From a virus: a stretch of DNA of 43,792 nucleotides. The position numbers and the translations under genes were made by a program. Where the stretch lies: the IMG/VR virus record IMGVR_UViG_3300008450_000087, positions 1 to 43,792 of that record, one strand, 5' to 3'. How positions within the stretch are numbered: the first letter of the stretch is position 1; every line of letters begins with the position of its first letter. The notes under the pieces are model-generated. The model had not been told where the DNA came from. It did not search any database and saw only the letters and a program-made list of their open reading frames with translations. Shown here piece by piece: positions 1 through 5,994 of the stretch.

Positions 1-114
1 GTGCTTTGTTAGTGCCGTCTCGATGCACTGGCGGATCACTTTGACCAATACGCGAACCATCTTGGCGTAACGGCTGTCGGCATCCAAATGGTGCCCGCTG
101 CGAGGAGTAACAGC
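1..114. repeat. Terminal direct repeat, left copy (assembly overlap)
   Basis: These 114 bases are identical to 43679-43792. Both copies lie in the same reading frame of the metallophosphoesterase gene, so the repeat is best explained as the overlap left when a circular or terminally redundant genome is assembled, not as a biological duplication. It shows that the genome is complete with a unit length of 43,678 bp. Confidence 0.95.
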
Positions 115-660
115 AGCTATCGAGTCGTAGTGCGCAGCATCCCCCAGGTTAACGATTGTGCACGTCTCAGTGCGCGGCGCGGCGTCCACAAGCGCAGCCA
201 TGGCGCTACAGTGCATGCGCTCGGCAATGGCTAGATCCCAAGACTTGCCGCACTCTTCTGACCAAATGTATTCGCCAATATGGGGATCGCCAATCGGGTA
301 GCACGCCATTAGGTCAGGCAGATAGTCTCCGGCATAAGGTCGCGCGATAAGCTGTGGCAAATCCTCCTTTAGCGCCTCGCACGCCTCCACCATCATCTGA
401 TAACGCCGCTCATCGTCAGCGCTGGATTTAACCCACTGCGCCGACACCTGACCTTCTTTGTTGTAGAGCGTCGAAACGCCTTTAACTTTGAACCCCTCCG
501 GCACGGTGTGCGTCATATCGTGGTCAGGCGAATGGCCGCGCAGTGCCAGGCGCTTAAGTCGGCGCTTGAGTGATCGCAGGTTCATTTCAAAATGCGCGGC
601 AGTCTCGGCAACGGAATGCGTCTTGCGGTATGCGAGCAAATCATCCTCAGTCACTCGCAT
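1..660 (-). CDS. Metallophosphoesterase, N-terminal 220 residues (split by the window ends)
   Basis: The ATG is at 660 and the frame stays open to base 1; it continues at 43678 and ends at TAA 43223, giving 371 residues when the circle is closed. About the first 35 residues look like a helix-turn-helix segment. The calcineurin-like two-metal phosphoesterase motifs follow: GDPHIG (D-x-H), NLGDAAHYD (GD), then in the other part PGNHDE, THHGH and TGHVHHE. All metal-ligand motifs are present, so the enzyme should be active on a phosphodiester or phosphoprotein. Phage relatives of this fold include SbcD/Mre11-like nucleases and lambda-type phosphatases; the substrate cannot be told here. The ATG follows directly after the stop of the upstream gene (661), so it is read as the distal gene of the operon starting at 3549. 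Confidence 0.88.
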   Translation of the reverse strand, partial: MRVTEDDLLAYRKTHSVAETAAHFEMNLRSLKRRLKRLALRGHSPDHDMTHTVPEGFKVKGVSTLYNKEGQVSAQWVKSSADDERRYQMMVEACEALKEDLPQLIARPYAGDYLPDLMACYPIGDPHIGEYIWSEECGKSWDLAIAERMHCSAMAALVDAAPRTETCTIVNLGDAAHYDSIAAVTPRSGHHLDADSRYAKMVRVLVKVIRQCIETALTKH

Positions 661-1158
661 TTATTCGCCCGCCTTGTGGATGCGGTAGGCGATGATGTCG
701 TAAGCGTATGGCTTGTGGCTCCAGTCGTATCCTCCGGCGCGACGAGCTGGCTCCTTATTGGTATTCCCGCGCCACTGCACATCAACCAGAACATCACCGC
801 CCACCGGGCGCTCCCCGCCGTCCCACTTGATCCAGCCGTCTGCGTTCGTTACGCCGCCGTGGGCAACTGGTGACGCGGCGCCACCTGATCTAGCAGCAAA
901 CGCACACTCGCCACGCAAAGCAGCATAGGCTGCCTCGTCCTCATAGTTGTCTGCTTTGAACTCTCCCTGCTGGCTGCGAACCATTTTAAGCAGGCCCATA
1001 AACAGCCAGCCTTGTTCCTCGGTCATCTCGACGCCAGACACGCACTTGAAGGCGCCAACAGTGGCCGCCATTGAGCGTTCGCCGGTCGGCTTATCGTATG
1101 TAGCTGCCCGGTCTTGCATGTGGCCTAAGCCGGCATTTAGGAAGTCTTGTGCTTTCAT
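661..1158 (-). CDS. Conserved phage protein, DUF6378-like N-terminus with a W-rich C-terminal module
   Basis: 165 residues. The frame is open upstream to 1233, but the start at ATG 1158 (MKAQDFLN) is chosen because GGGGTGG lies just before it and the upstream 39-residue gene stops in an ATGA overlap here. The N-terminal ~85 residues (AQDFLNAGLGHMQDRAATYD, then GAFKCVSG and MTEEQGWLFMGLLKMVR) resemble DUF6378, a family of unknown function common in phage accessory regions. The C-terminal ~55 residues (WIKWDGGERPVGGDVLVDV, ending DIIAYRIHKAGE) form the small W/G/P-rich module often found alone in phages. Function unknown. Its stop abuts the start of the metallophosphoesterase. Confidence 0.75.
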   Translation of the reverse strand: MKAQDFLNAGLGHMQDRAATYDKPTGERSMAATVGAFKCVSGVEMTEEQGWLFMGLLKMVRSQQGEFKADNYEDEAAYAALRGECAFAARSGGAASPVAHGGVTNADGWIKWDGGERPVGGDVLVDVQWRGNTNKEPARRAGGYDWSHKPYAYDIIAYRIHKAGE

Positions 1159-1274
1159 ACCAACCACCCCACCAAATGGAAAAAAGAAACCGCGCCAACA
1201 AACAGCGCCAGAGAAACAACAAAAGCAGCACATGCAGCTAATGCGTCATCTTTCCAGTAGTCGTTATTTTTCAT
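1155..1274 (-). CDS. 39-residue single-pass membrane peptide
   Basis: ATG at 1274 with GGAG eight to nine bases upstream. It starts inside the end of the upstream HTH gene and its TGA shares bases with the ATG of the next gene (ATGA at 1155-1158). The peptide begins MKNNDYWKDD and is then almost entirely hydrophobic (ALAACAAFVVSLALFVGAVS, then FFHLVGWLV), one membrane span with a charged N-terminal end. Translational coupling at both ends and a good ribosome site argue that it is real. Function unknown; small inner-membrane peptides of this kind in phages include superinfection-exclusion proteins. Confidence 0.6.
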   Translation of the reverse strand: MKNNDYWKDDALAACAAFVVSLALFVGAVSFFHLVGWLV

Positions 1275-1434
1275 TCATTTTCTCCTTGCGACGTGCGCGC
1301 TGGCCTTCGTAGGCTGTCGGATTGACTAGCTGGTATAGGCGGGAGCGGCTGATTTTGTATTTTGCCAGCAGAGCCGGCACCTTAGCGCCCTCTTCGTATT
1401 CTAGCTGTAGGTTTTCGTTTCGTTCGGCTTTCAT
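1264..1434 (-). CDS. Small helix-turn-helix DNA-binding protein
   Basis: 56 residues from ATG 1434, which overlaps the stop of the 17-residue ORF upstream. The central part (EEGAKVPALLAKYKISRSRL) has the pattern of a resolvase/MerR-like helix-turn-helix: a short helix, the turn at KYKIS and a recognition helix RSRLYQLV. The C-terminus is very basic (RARRKEKMNEK). It is probably a small DNA-binding regulator; target unknown. Confidence 0.6.
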   Translation of the reverse strand: MKAERNENLQLEYEEGAKVPALLAKYKISRSRLYQLVNPTAYEGQRARRKEKMNEK

Positions 1435-1484
1435 TGGCCTGGATTCCTGTAAACCATCATTGCGAAAAATAGTAGGGCGATCAT
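1431..1484 (-). CDS. Possible 17-residue hydrophobic micropeptide
   Basis: ATG at 1484 overlaps the TGA of the upstream gene (1481-1483), and its own TGA (1431-1433) overlaps the ATG of the HTH gene (1434). The product would be MIALLFFAMMVYRNPGQ, a short hydrophobic peptide. It could serve only to couple translation between neighbours. The two exact ATGA junctions are the only support. Confidence 0.35.
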   Translation of the reverse strand: MIALLFFAMMVYRNPGQ

Positions 1485-1621
1485 ACATTGACTCCAGCAA
1501 TCAGCATTTGCACCGCGATAAACATAAGCCAAGCCAACACGTAGCGCGGAATGCTTAGTGGCCACACTGCAAACATAAAGCATGCACTAATCAGAGTGTA
1601 TGCAATAAATGTGTCGCTCAT
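1481..1621 (-). CDS. 46-residue membrane protein
   Basis: ATG at 1621 overlaps the stop of the zinc-ribbon gene (ATGA, 1618-1621). The product starts MSDTFIAYTLISACFMFAVW and has two hydrophobic stretches split by a P-x-x-I-P-R turn near residue 25, so two membrane spans are likely. Function unknown; it sits in a run of small coupled early genes. Confidence 0.55.
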   Translation of the reverse strand: MSDTFIAYTLISACFMFAVWPLSIPRYVLAWLMFIAVQMLIAGVNV

Positions 1622-1776
1622 TCGTCGTCATCCTCAGTCAGTGCGTTGTCGCAATATGGGCACATGCCCTCGAAGTATGTTGCAATATCAGGCGAGAATT
1701 TCTCCTCGCACTCGACGCATTCCATCGAAGGCGGATCGTCTGGCAGATCGATTGGGTTGGATTGGTTAGATCGCAC
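1618..1776 (-). CDS. Zinc-ribbon protein
   Basis: 52 residues. A GTG start at 1776 is preferred because AAGGAG lies seven bases upstream and the gene then overlaps the previous one by only 11 bases. The sequence holds CVEC, 15 residues, then CPYC, a classic four-cysteine zinc ribbon, followed by an acidic tail (EDDDE). It is likely a small adaptor or regulator; no partner can be named. Confidence 0.65.
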   Translation of the reverse strand: MRSNQSNPIDLPDDPPSMECVECEEKFSPDIATYFEGMCPYCDNALTEDDDE

Positions 1777-1969
1777 CTTCCAGCTCCTTGCGGCGATATG
1801 CGCACGCATTATCAGCAAGGTCGGCAATAATCAGGTATTGGCGCCCGGTGATAATATTCATTTCGTGAAGCGCGCCCAGATACCCAAGCACGCACATACG
1901 CTGAGCGTGAGCGTCAAACTCTGCATTGCGCACCATTTGCAGCCTGGCCAATATTTTGTCTGTGTTCAT
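1766..1969 (-). CDS. Hypothetical small phage protein
   Basis: 67 residues from ATG 1969 (MNTDKILARL), chosen over the start at 1987 because GGAG lies eight bases before it. Mostly helical by composition, with one moderately hydrophobic segment (QYLIIADLADNA). No known domain recognised. It is followed by the zinc-ribbon gene with an 11-base overlap. Confidence 0.6.
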   Translation of the reverse strand: MNTDKILARLQMVRNAEFDAHAQRMCVLGYLGALHEMNIITGRQYLIIADLADNACAYRRKELEGAI

Positions 1970-1999
1970 TTTTACTACTCCAGTCATTGAGCGCCTAGT

Positions 2000-2188
2000 C
2001 TATCGCAGACCGCGCGACTTGCCTAGACAAATCGCCTTAGAAAGACGCTCTGGGTTAATTTCAAACCGGCCCGCAACATCCATAAGCCGCGCGCCGTTTT
2101 CGATCAGTTCGTAGCACCTGGCTAGCAGGTCAATCTGCACGCCATTTATGTGCGTTTTGAGCCTGTCTAATCTTTGAGCATTTTGCAT
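2000..2188 (-). CDS. Small HTH-like protein
   Basis: 62 residues from ATG 2188 with GAGG five bases before it. The C-terminal half (ENGARLMDVAGRFEINPERL followed by SKAICLGK) has the helix-turn-helix pattern seen in small phage DNA-binding proteins. Its 5' end overlaps the zinc-finger ORF 2130-2297 by 59 bases in another frame, so one of the two starts may be later than stated. Confidence 0.55.
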   Translation of the reverse strand: MQNAQRLDRLKTHINGVQIDLLARCYELIENGARLMDVAGRFEINPERLSKAICLGKSRGLR

Positions 2189-2297
2189 GGTTGCCTCGAT
2201 TCCGATAGCCTCCGCAGATATTGCAAAGGCTATGTACCTCAAGCGCCCGAACTGCTAGCGGGCGCGGTTTGGTTGTGGCGGTGTAGTTGATTAGCAT
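2130..2297 (-). CDS. Small zinc-finger peptide
   Basis: 55 residues from ATG 2297, preceded by AGGTG nine bases upstream. It contains LCNICGGYRNRGNHAKCSK, that is C-x2-C with H and C ligands eight and eleven residues on, a credible zinc finger, in an otherwise basic sequence. It begins just after the lipoprotein gene (stop 2308). The overlap with the next gene is longer than is usual here, which lowers confidence. Confidence 0.5.
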   Translation of the reverse strand: MLINYTATTKPRPLAVRALEVHSLCNICGGYRNRGNHAKCSKIRQAQNAHKWRAD

Positions 2298-2307
2298 TTA
2301 TCTGCAC

Positions 2308-2487
2308 CTATTCGCTTTGTTGGCCTTGCGCTGGTGGAGCACATTTGATCTCGCCATATCCAGTTTGATATGTGCTCATCCCCGCAGAGGCGCACACCTT
2401 AAAGTCTTCCGCCTGCTGATCTGGAGTATTGCGAGCAGGTTCGCACGCTGACAGGAATACCGCTGCAACAATCATAAGCATTCTCAT
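2308..2487 (-). CDS. Small outer-membrane lipoprotein
   Basis: 59 residues from ATG 2487, which overlaps the upstream stop (ATGA) and is preceded by CCAGGA. The N-terminus is a lipoprotein signal peptide: MRMLMIVAAVFLSAC with the lipobox LSAC and lipidation cysteine 15. The mature part has two more cysteines and a proline/glutamine-rich end (APPAQGQQSE). It could be an Rz1-like outer spanin, but it lacks a recognisable inner-membrane partner gene and is far from the lysozyme, so this is only a possibility. Confidence 0.65.
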   Translation of the reverse strand: MRMLMIVAAVFLSACEPARNTPDQQAEDFKVCASAGMSTYQTGYGEIKCAPPAQGQQSE

Positions 2488-2771
2488 TCCTGGCACCCCG
2501 CAGCTTTGGCGCGGGCCTTGGCGCATATCTGCCACCAATGCCAACCCCCACGCACCCACTCGGTCGCATAACTCCCGTCCTTGTTTTTCCCGAGGAACTG
2601 CCTGCAGTCCACTTCAGCCTCAAACAACGCCCGCTCCTTCGCCTCGTCGTACTGGTGAGAGGCTAGGTGGTCGGCGTGCAGGACGCATTCGCCCTTTTGG
2701 CTTGGCACAAGGGATGGTCCGCCGTCCTCGTTGTATCGGCGTGCGTGATACCGCTTTATCGTCGCGCTCAT
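2484..2771 (-). CDS. Hypothetical phage protein
   Basis: 95 residues. ATG 2771 has GAGGG eight bases upstream and overlaps the previous stop. It carries a CxLHxDH pattern (GECVLHADHLASH), an isolated cysteine in DCRQF and a tryptophan-rich segment (WVRGGWHWWQIC). No family recognised. It is coupled by ATGA to the lipoprotein gene. Confidence 0.65.
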   Translation of the reverse strand: MSATIKRYHARRYNEDGGPSLVPSQKGECVLHADHLASHQYDEAKERALFEAEVDCRQFLGKNKDGSYATEWVRGGWHWWQICAKARAKAAGCQE

Positions 2772-2947
2772 GGAAATACCCTCATAGAAAACATGCGCCA
2801 GCCCTTGAACAGGCTAAATCCTTTGAATGCAAAAGCCCCAGATATTTCCATGCGTCGATTTAAGGCAGAGCTGTACAAGTAGAACCTTTCGCCATTTACA
2901 TCAAAAAGCACATACCCGCGCACAAGTGCTTCAAGGCTCTTATTCAT
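2768..2947 (-). CDS. Hypothetical small protein
   Basis: 59 residues starting at ATG 2947, in an overlap with the upstream stop; a GTG one codon earlier (2950) is an alternative, with AAGGGCGG before both. Basic and aromatic-rich, with no clear membrane span or domain. It is coupled by ATGA to the next gene. Confidence 0.55.
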   Translation of the reverse strand: MNKSLEALVRGYVLFDVNGERFYLYSSALNRRMEISGAFAFKGFSLFKGWRMFSMRVFP

Positions 2948-3549
2948 CACACACCGCCCTTGCCGTTGATAGCAGCGTTATGTTCTGAGATACATTCCGG
3001 AGAGTGGTATTGCCCATCTGTGCTTGTGCAGTTGGCGCCCTTGCAGATAGTCGGCAACGCTTTTAGTTCACGCAATAGCTGAGGAATGAACCGATCCCCG
3101 TAATTCTCTAAGCGATCAATCCAATAAGAGACAGAATCCGCCACCCCCTGCTGCTCGGCGCTTACCACTGGGGCGGCGCGCATGCGATTTAGGCACTCAA
3201 TCCAGCCGGCTCGATAGTCTTGCACGCGGTCATTTTCATAGGCCGATGAAGAGTCTGTTGGCCACTTCTTTAGCGCATGCGGGCCTGCTTCGTCTGCAAT
3301 CCACCGTTCAAACTCTTCTCGCTCATCCGCCACCGGCTCCTGCGCTTTGAGGGCGGCAAGCTTGGCTTCTGCTGCAATTGCTTTGTCTCGCCAGAAATCA
3401 CGACTATCTGTCAGCTCCATTACGCGAGCCCACGCCTCCCGCTCCAACACACAAGGCTCATCCACAACAGTCTCCCGCCGCTCGAGCCCAACCGACTTGC
3501 GCGTGACGTTTCCGTCAATCTCTTCGTGATAGTATGCGACGATTCTCAT
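2947..3549 (-). CDS. Hypothetical phage protein with coiled-coil centre
   Basis: 200 residues; first gene after the promoter at 3577-3606, with AGGAG before ATG 3549. The N-terminal ~35 residues are beta-like (MRIVAYYHEEIDGNVTRKSV), residues ~40-75 are a charged helix (FWRDKAIAAEAKLAALKAQ), and the C-terminus has a C-x4-C and a C-x3-H set. This is the modular build of variable phage accessory proteins; no function can be assigned. Confidence 0.65.
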   Translation of the reverse strand: MRIVAYYHEEIDGNVTRKSVGLERRETVVDEPCVLEREAWARVMELTDSRDFWRDKAIAAEAKLAALKAQEPVADEREEFERWIADEAGPHALKKWPTDSSSAYENDRVQDYRAGWIECLNRMRAAPVVSAEQQGVADSVSYWIDRLENYGDRFIPQLLRELKALPTICKGANCTSTDGQYHSPECISEHNAAINGKGGV

Positions 3550-3576
3550 GGTGTTACTCCTGTTAGGTGAGCCGCG

Positions 3577-3606
3577 ATTATTGACTAGACTCGCGGCGGT
3601 TGTCTA
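3577..3606 (-). promoter_or_regulatory. Sigma-70 promoter with CTAGACA element (early class)
   Basis: Minus strand: -35 TAGACA, 18-base spacer, -10 AATAAT. The -35 sits in TAAATAAACCTAGACAACCG, a context shared with the sites at 38439, 40876 and 43214. A second inverted GACTAGAC lies in the spacer. It directly follows the stop codon of the gene ending at 3610 and precedes the gene starting at 3549. Confidence 0.6.
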
Positions 3607-3609
3607 GGT

Positions 3610-3918
3610 TTATTTACATGGATTGGCCGATTTGTGTTTGCCATATATAAAATCCATTGCGTCAGACAAGCGAACCAGCTCTGTCCCATGCGGCATTCTC
3701 TGGCCAACAAAGAAAATCGAATATTGAGTGTCACCGTCAACATCTGTGTACTCTTTAACTTTTGCAGAAACAGGCAGACTATTTATCGTTTCGCGCGTTT
3801 TGCGCCGCAGCAGCTCACGAATCTCGGAAACCTCTTTATCTATATCAATCCCCATAAAACTCATTGTGCAAATTCGCTCAAGAAGCTCAATAGGAACACC
3901 GTCAACTGTGTCATTCAT
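3610..3918 (-). CDS. Hypothetical phage protein
   Basis: 102 residues, ATG 3918 with GGAG upstream. Acidic N-terminal half, predicted helical (VSEIRELLRRKTRETINSL), then a beta-rich part (DTQYSIFFVGQRMPHGTELV). No known domain seen. It is the last gene of the operon starting at 5503, and its stop overlaps the AT-rich part of the next promoter. Confidence 0.6.
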   Translation of the reverse strand: MNDTVDGVPIELLERICTMSFMGIDIDKEVSEIRELLRRKTRETINSLPVSAKVKEYTDVDGDTQYSIFFVGQRMPHGTELVRLSDAMDFIYGKHKSANPCK

Positions 3919-3970
3919 CGCATTTCTCCGTTTTGTTATAAAGTAACGTTTTAGCCGAGAATTAGAGCTG

Positions 3971-4531
3971 TTACTCTAAAATTCCCCACTGATCCGCCAT
4001 CGCATCGGCGATCCCTTGGTACGTCCGCGACCGATTCTTCCAGCGCTCAGGGCCAGGCGGCATATGGTGAACAACCGGCGCACGACCATCGACAACATTG
4101 GTAGGAACAAGCAACGGCAATCCCTTAAGCCACAAGCATGTAGCCTTGGTTTCGCCATGACCGAACATCCAAGGCTGAATAATTTGATCAGGCTTGCGAA
4201 TCTTGCTGCTGATAACGCTGATCGGGTTTTCTAGAGCAATTCTCGGAATTGGAGCATCCAGCAAGAATTGAACAAAGTCCAAAGCAGCTCCCTGGCGACC
4301 GTCTGCAATCTTTTCCTTGAAGTGGCGAGCACCACTAACCGCAAGGTCAGTGCAAGGCGGATGGCAGATCATAAGATCCCATCCGTCATTGATAACGTCG
4401 CGCAAATCACCTTGATAGTGATTCCCGGGCTGTTCAGTCGGCAGCAGGTCGCAGCTCATAGCGTCGTGACCCATCGCTGCAAATGCTTCGCGCACACGGC
4501 CTGAGTATTCGCAGGCGATTAATACTTTCAT
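3971..4531 (-). CDS. Miniature cytosine-C5-methyltransferase-like protein
   Basis: 186 residues from ATG 4531 (GGAG upstream; ATGA overlap with the preceding gene). Residues 1-15 (MKVLIACEYSGRVRE) form the SAM-binding motif I strand and loop. HPPCTDLAVSGARHF at 57-71 is motif IV with the catalytic Pro-Cys (Cys60), and ALENP at 99-103 corresponds to the ENV motif. There is no room for the usual target-recognition domain and motifs IX-X: typical C5 methylases exceed 300 residues. It belongs to the short phage proteins annotated as DNA cytosine methyltransferase; activity and target are unproved. It may protect phage DNA or take part in base modification with the cassette at 12.4-15.0 kb. Confidence 0.7.
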   Translation of the reverse strand: MKVLIACEYSGRVREAFAAMGHDAMSCDLLPTEQPGNHYQGDLRDVINDGWDLMICHPPCTDLAVSGARHFKEKIADGRQGAALDFVQFLLDAPIPRIALENPISVISSKIRKPDQIIQPWMFGHGETKATCLWLKGLPLLVPTNVVDGRAPVVHHMPPGPERWKNRSRTYQGIADAMADQWGILE

Positions 4532-4716
4532 TCTGTATCTCCAATTAGCTGTTTTAGACATGGTTGTTCGCTAGCATACCTCTCAAGCCTAGCCTGATCC
4601 CGCTCAGACAGCGTATATGACGCCAGGTAGCGCTCTTTGATGCCTGATTGCTTGGCGATGGTGGCTAGTGGGTATCCTTCGCGGATGAGGGTGCGGATTA
4701 TTTCATTGGATGTCAT
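4528..4716 (-). CDS. Small HTH protein
   Basis: 62 residues, ATG 4716 with GAGA upstream. IREGYPLATIAKQSGIKERY is a clear helix-turn-helix (G-x-P-L-A-x-I-A, turn at SGI). It could be a small repressor or activator of the surrounding operon. It overlaps the coiled-coil gene upstream by 14 bases and the methylase gene by ATGA. Confidence 0.6.
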   Translation of the reverse strand: MTSNEIIRTLIREGYPLATIAKQSGIKERYLASYTLSERDQARLERYASEQPCLKQLIGDTE

Positions 4717-4870
4717 TGATAATCTCGCTCAGCAGTTCCAGTTTTGCGCGCAATTCAATCAGCTCAATTGCCTGGTCACGATAGACCCTCATGTGCTGGT
4801 CATTGCGCTGGCGTAGCTCGGAGTTTTCCAGCTCCAGTCGGCGCAGCTTTGCGGATTCTTTGGCGGTCAT
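4703..4870 (-). CDS. 55-residue coiled-coil protein
   Basis: ATG 4870 overlaps the stop of the previous gene (ATGA) and has GGAG in front. The whole product is a charged amphipathic helix (LRRLELENSELRQRND, later ELIELRAKLELLSEI), a likely coiled coil. It is framed by genes with the same close coupling. Function unknown. Confidence 0.6.
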   Translation of the reverse strand: MTAKESAKLRRLELENSELRQRNDQHMRVYRDQAIELIELRAKLELLSEIINDIQ

Positions 4871-5109
4871 TTCGCCTGCTCCATTGCGGTGTCGATCCGC
4901 AAATCTAGCGCATCAGGATCATTCATTCCAAGTCGATAAAAACGATACCGCCCAGCATCCTTGCGCAGCTCTGCGTTTTCGGCGCGCAGGGTGCGGATAA
5001 GGCCCGCGATAGCAGCAACATCTGCGCGGTCAAGCTCTAAACCGCAATCACACTGCTCGCTAAGCTCAATCTCCCCCAGCAACTCATCGGTAAGCGTTTG
5101 TACGGTCAT
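4867..5109 (-). CDS. Hypothetical small protein with coiled coil
   Basis: 80 residues, coupled at both ends by ATGA overlaps. A CDCG pair lies near residue 20, and the middle (AIAGLIRTLRAENAELRKDA) is a leucine/charged helix often seen in small phage proteins that start the module GRYRFYRL. Function unknown. Confidence 0.6.
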   Translation of the reverse strand: MTVQTLTDELLGEIELSEQCDCGLELDRADVAAIAGLIRTLRAENAELRKDAGRYRFYRLGMNDPDALDLRIDTAMEQAK

Positions 5110-5300
5110 ACCTCCAACTCCATAGCCACAAGCGCCGAACGAATAGCGGCAGACACTAAGTCCCAGTCGGCTACGTTCGTGCAGTATCCGTCAATTTTGA
5201 CCACTGCCGATTGGCCGTCGAACATCTCTATCTTGGCCGCTAAGTCGCCGCCAGCGCTTATGACTTCGAAGTGCGTTGGGGTAACTAGATAGCCACTCAT
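5106..5300 (-). CDS. Hypothetical small phage protein
   Basis: 64 residues, ATG 5300 in an ATGA overlap. Beta strands are followed by a C-terminal helix (WDLVSAAIRSALVAMELEV). No domain recognised. Confidence 0.55.
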   Translation of the reverse strand: MSGYLVTPTHFEVISAGGDLAAKIEMFDGQSAVVKIDGYCTNVADWDLVSAAIRSALVAMELEV

Positions 5301-5503
5301 ACGTCACCCCGGCATTTTGCGATGATGGCGCGGGCCTTATGCTGTTGCGCAACGATTATGTAATACAAAACAGAGCTATCCGTTTTGGATACGTCTGTCT
5401 CTGCGATATCTGCCAGCGCCGCCAACAACTCATCCCGCTCGGCCAGCAGCGCGTCGTAGTCGGATGCGTAGACCAGACCATTAAACCGTTCAACCTGTTT
5501 CAT
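5297..5503 (-). CDS. Hypothetical small phage protein, first gene of the early operon
   Basis: 68 residues. ATG 5503 is chosen over GTG 5512 because GAGGGG lies at a workable distance only from the ATG. The YDALLAERDELLAALADIAE segment is a charged helix shared by many small phage proteins. It stands just downstream of a strong-looking promoter at 5541-5568. Confidence 0.6.
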   Translation of the reverse strand: MKQVERFNGLVYASDYDALLAERDELLAALADIAETDVSKTDSSVLYYIIVAQQHKARAIIAKCRGDV

Positions 5504-5540
5504 CTTCGTCACCCCTCATCCGGTCAATTCCCGTCTGGTG

Positions 5541-5568
5541 ATAGTAGCTTGTCTAGTGCAGTAGTCAA
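5541..5568 (-). promoter_or_regulatory. Sigma-70 promoter with CTAGACAA in the spacer (early class)
   Basis: Minus strand: -35 TTGACT (5563-5568), 16-base spacer, -10 TACTAT (5541-5546). The spacer carries CTAGACAA (5549-5556), the same octamer core found at the -35 of four other minus-strand promoters, which suggests a shared operator. It would transcribe the genes from 5503 leftwards. Confidence 0.6.
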
Positions 5569-5593
5569 TAGCTTTTGCGGTTATTTTTTACGG

Positions 5594-5885
5594 TCGGGAC
5601 AGGCGGCAATCAAGCGCCGGGACAGACACCCCTGTATATATACAGGGGGATGTCTTGTCCCAGCTGTGCCGTGGTAAAAAATACCAAACATTCTGGGACA
5701 AGCCTGGGACAAGCCTATTTTTGCGAAGGCTCTATTCCGCGCCTTCCAGCCTGGGACAAAAAAAGGTAAGCCGTTGTCCCAGCTTGTCCCATGTCCCAGC
5801 GTTCAATATAACGCACAAAACCTGGGACAAAACCTGGGACAAACACCCCTAAAAACAGGGTGTCTGGGACAATCGTTTTGTCCCA
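5594..5885. repeat. TGGGACAA iteron array
   Basis: Ten perfect and three partial octamers in about 290 bases, in both orientations, some spaced 10-12 bases apart (5694/5705, 5774/5784, 5823/5835), one helical turn. The arrangement indicates cooperative binding of a protein, either a phage initiator or the small HTH protein encoded at 7457-7642. Confidence 0.8.
5629..5648. repeat. Perfect 20-bp palindrome
   Basis: CCCCTGTATATATACAGGGG reads the same on both strands. It lies inside the iteron region and could be a dimeric-repressor operator or an unwinding element. Related half-sequence ACACCCCT recurs at 5843. Confidence 0.75.
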
Positions 5886-5950
5886 GTTTTCTGGTGTTTT
5901 GCTATTGGCTATTGATTGTTGATAGGTTTTTACTATCGTAGTGATTTGGC

Positions 5951-5977
5951 CATAAAAAAGCCCTATTGAAAGGGCTT
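5951..5977 (-). terminator. Rho-independent terminator after the helicase gene
   Basis: Stem AAGCCCT (5958-5964) / AGGGCTT (5971-5977), six-base loop, followed on the minus strand by a run of T. It lies 18 bases beyond the stop of the helicase gene and separates it from the iteron region. Confidence 0.8.
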
Positions 5978-5994
5978 AAGTTGTTGATTTACCG

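Larger units (their letters stand above)
5513..5994. other. Non-coding putative replication origin (iteron) region
   Basis: No credible gene. Between 5594 and 5885 there are ten exact TGGGACAA octamers: direct at 5694, 5705, 5752, 5823, 5835 and 5865; inverted at 5655, 5774, 5784 and 5878. Partial copies start at 5596, 5619 and 5792. A perfect 20-bp palindrome lies at 5629-5648 and an ACACCC/GGGTGT hairpin at 5843-5863. AT-rich sequence follows (5886-5945). Dense iterons, palindrome and AT-rich tract beside a RepA-like helicase gene fit a theta-type origin or an auto-regulated operator array. Confidence 0.65.

Noticed and set aside
2308-2487. Rz1 outer spanin
   Set aside because: It has a lipobox and a Pro/Gln-rich end, but no Rz-like partner overlaps it and it lies in an early operon; kept only as a lipoprotein.
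5594-5885. CRISPR array
   Set aside because: Repeats are eight bases long, in both orientations and unevenly spaced; there are no cas genes.
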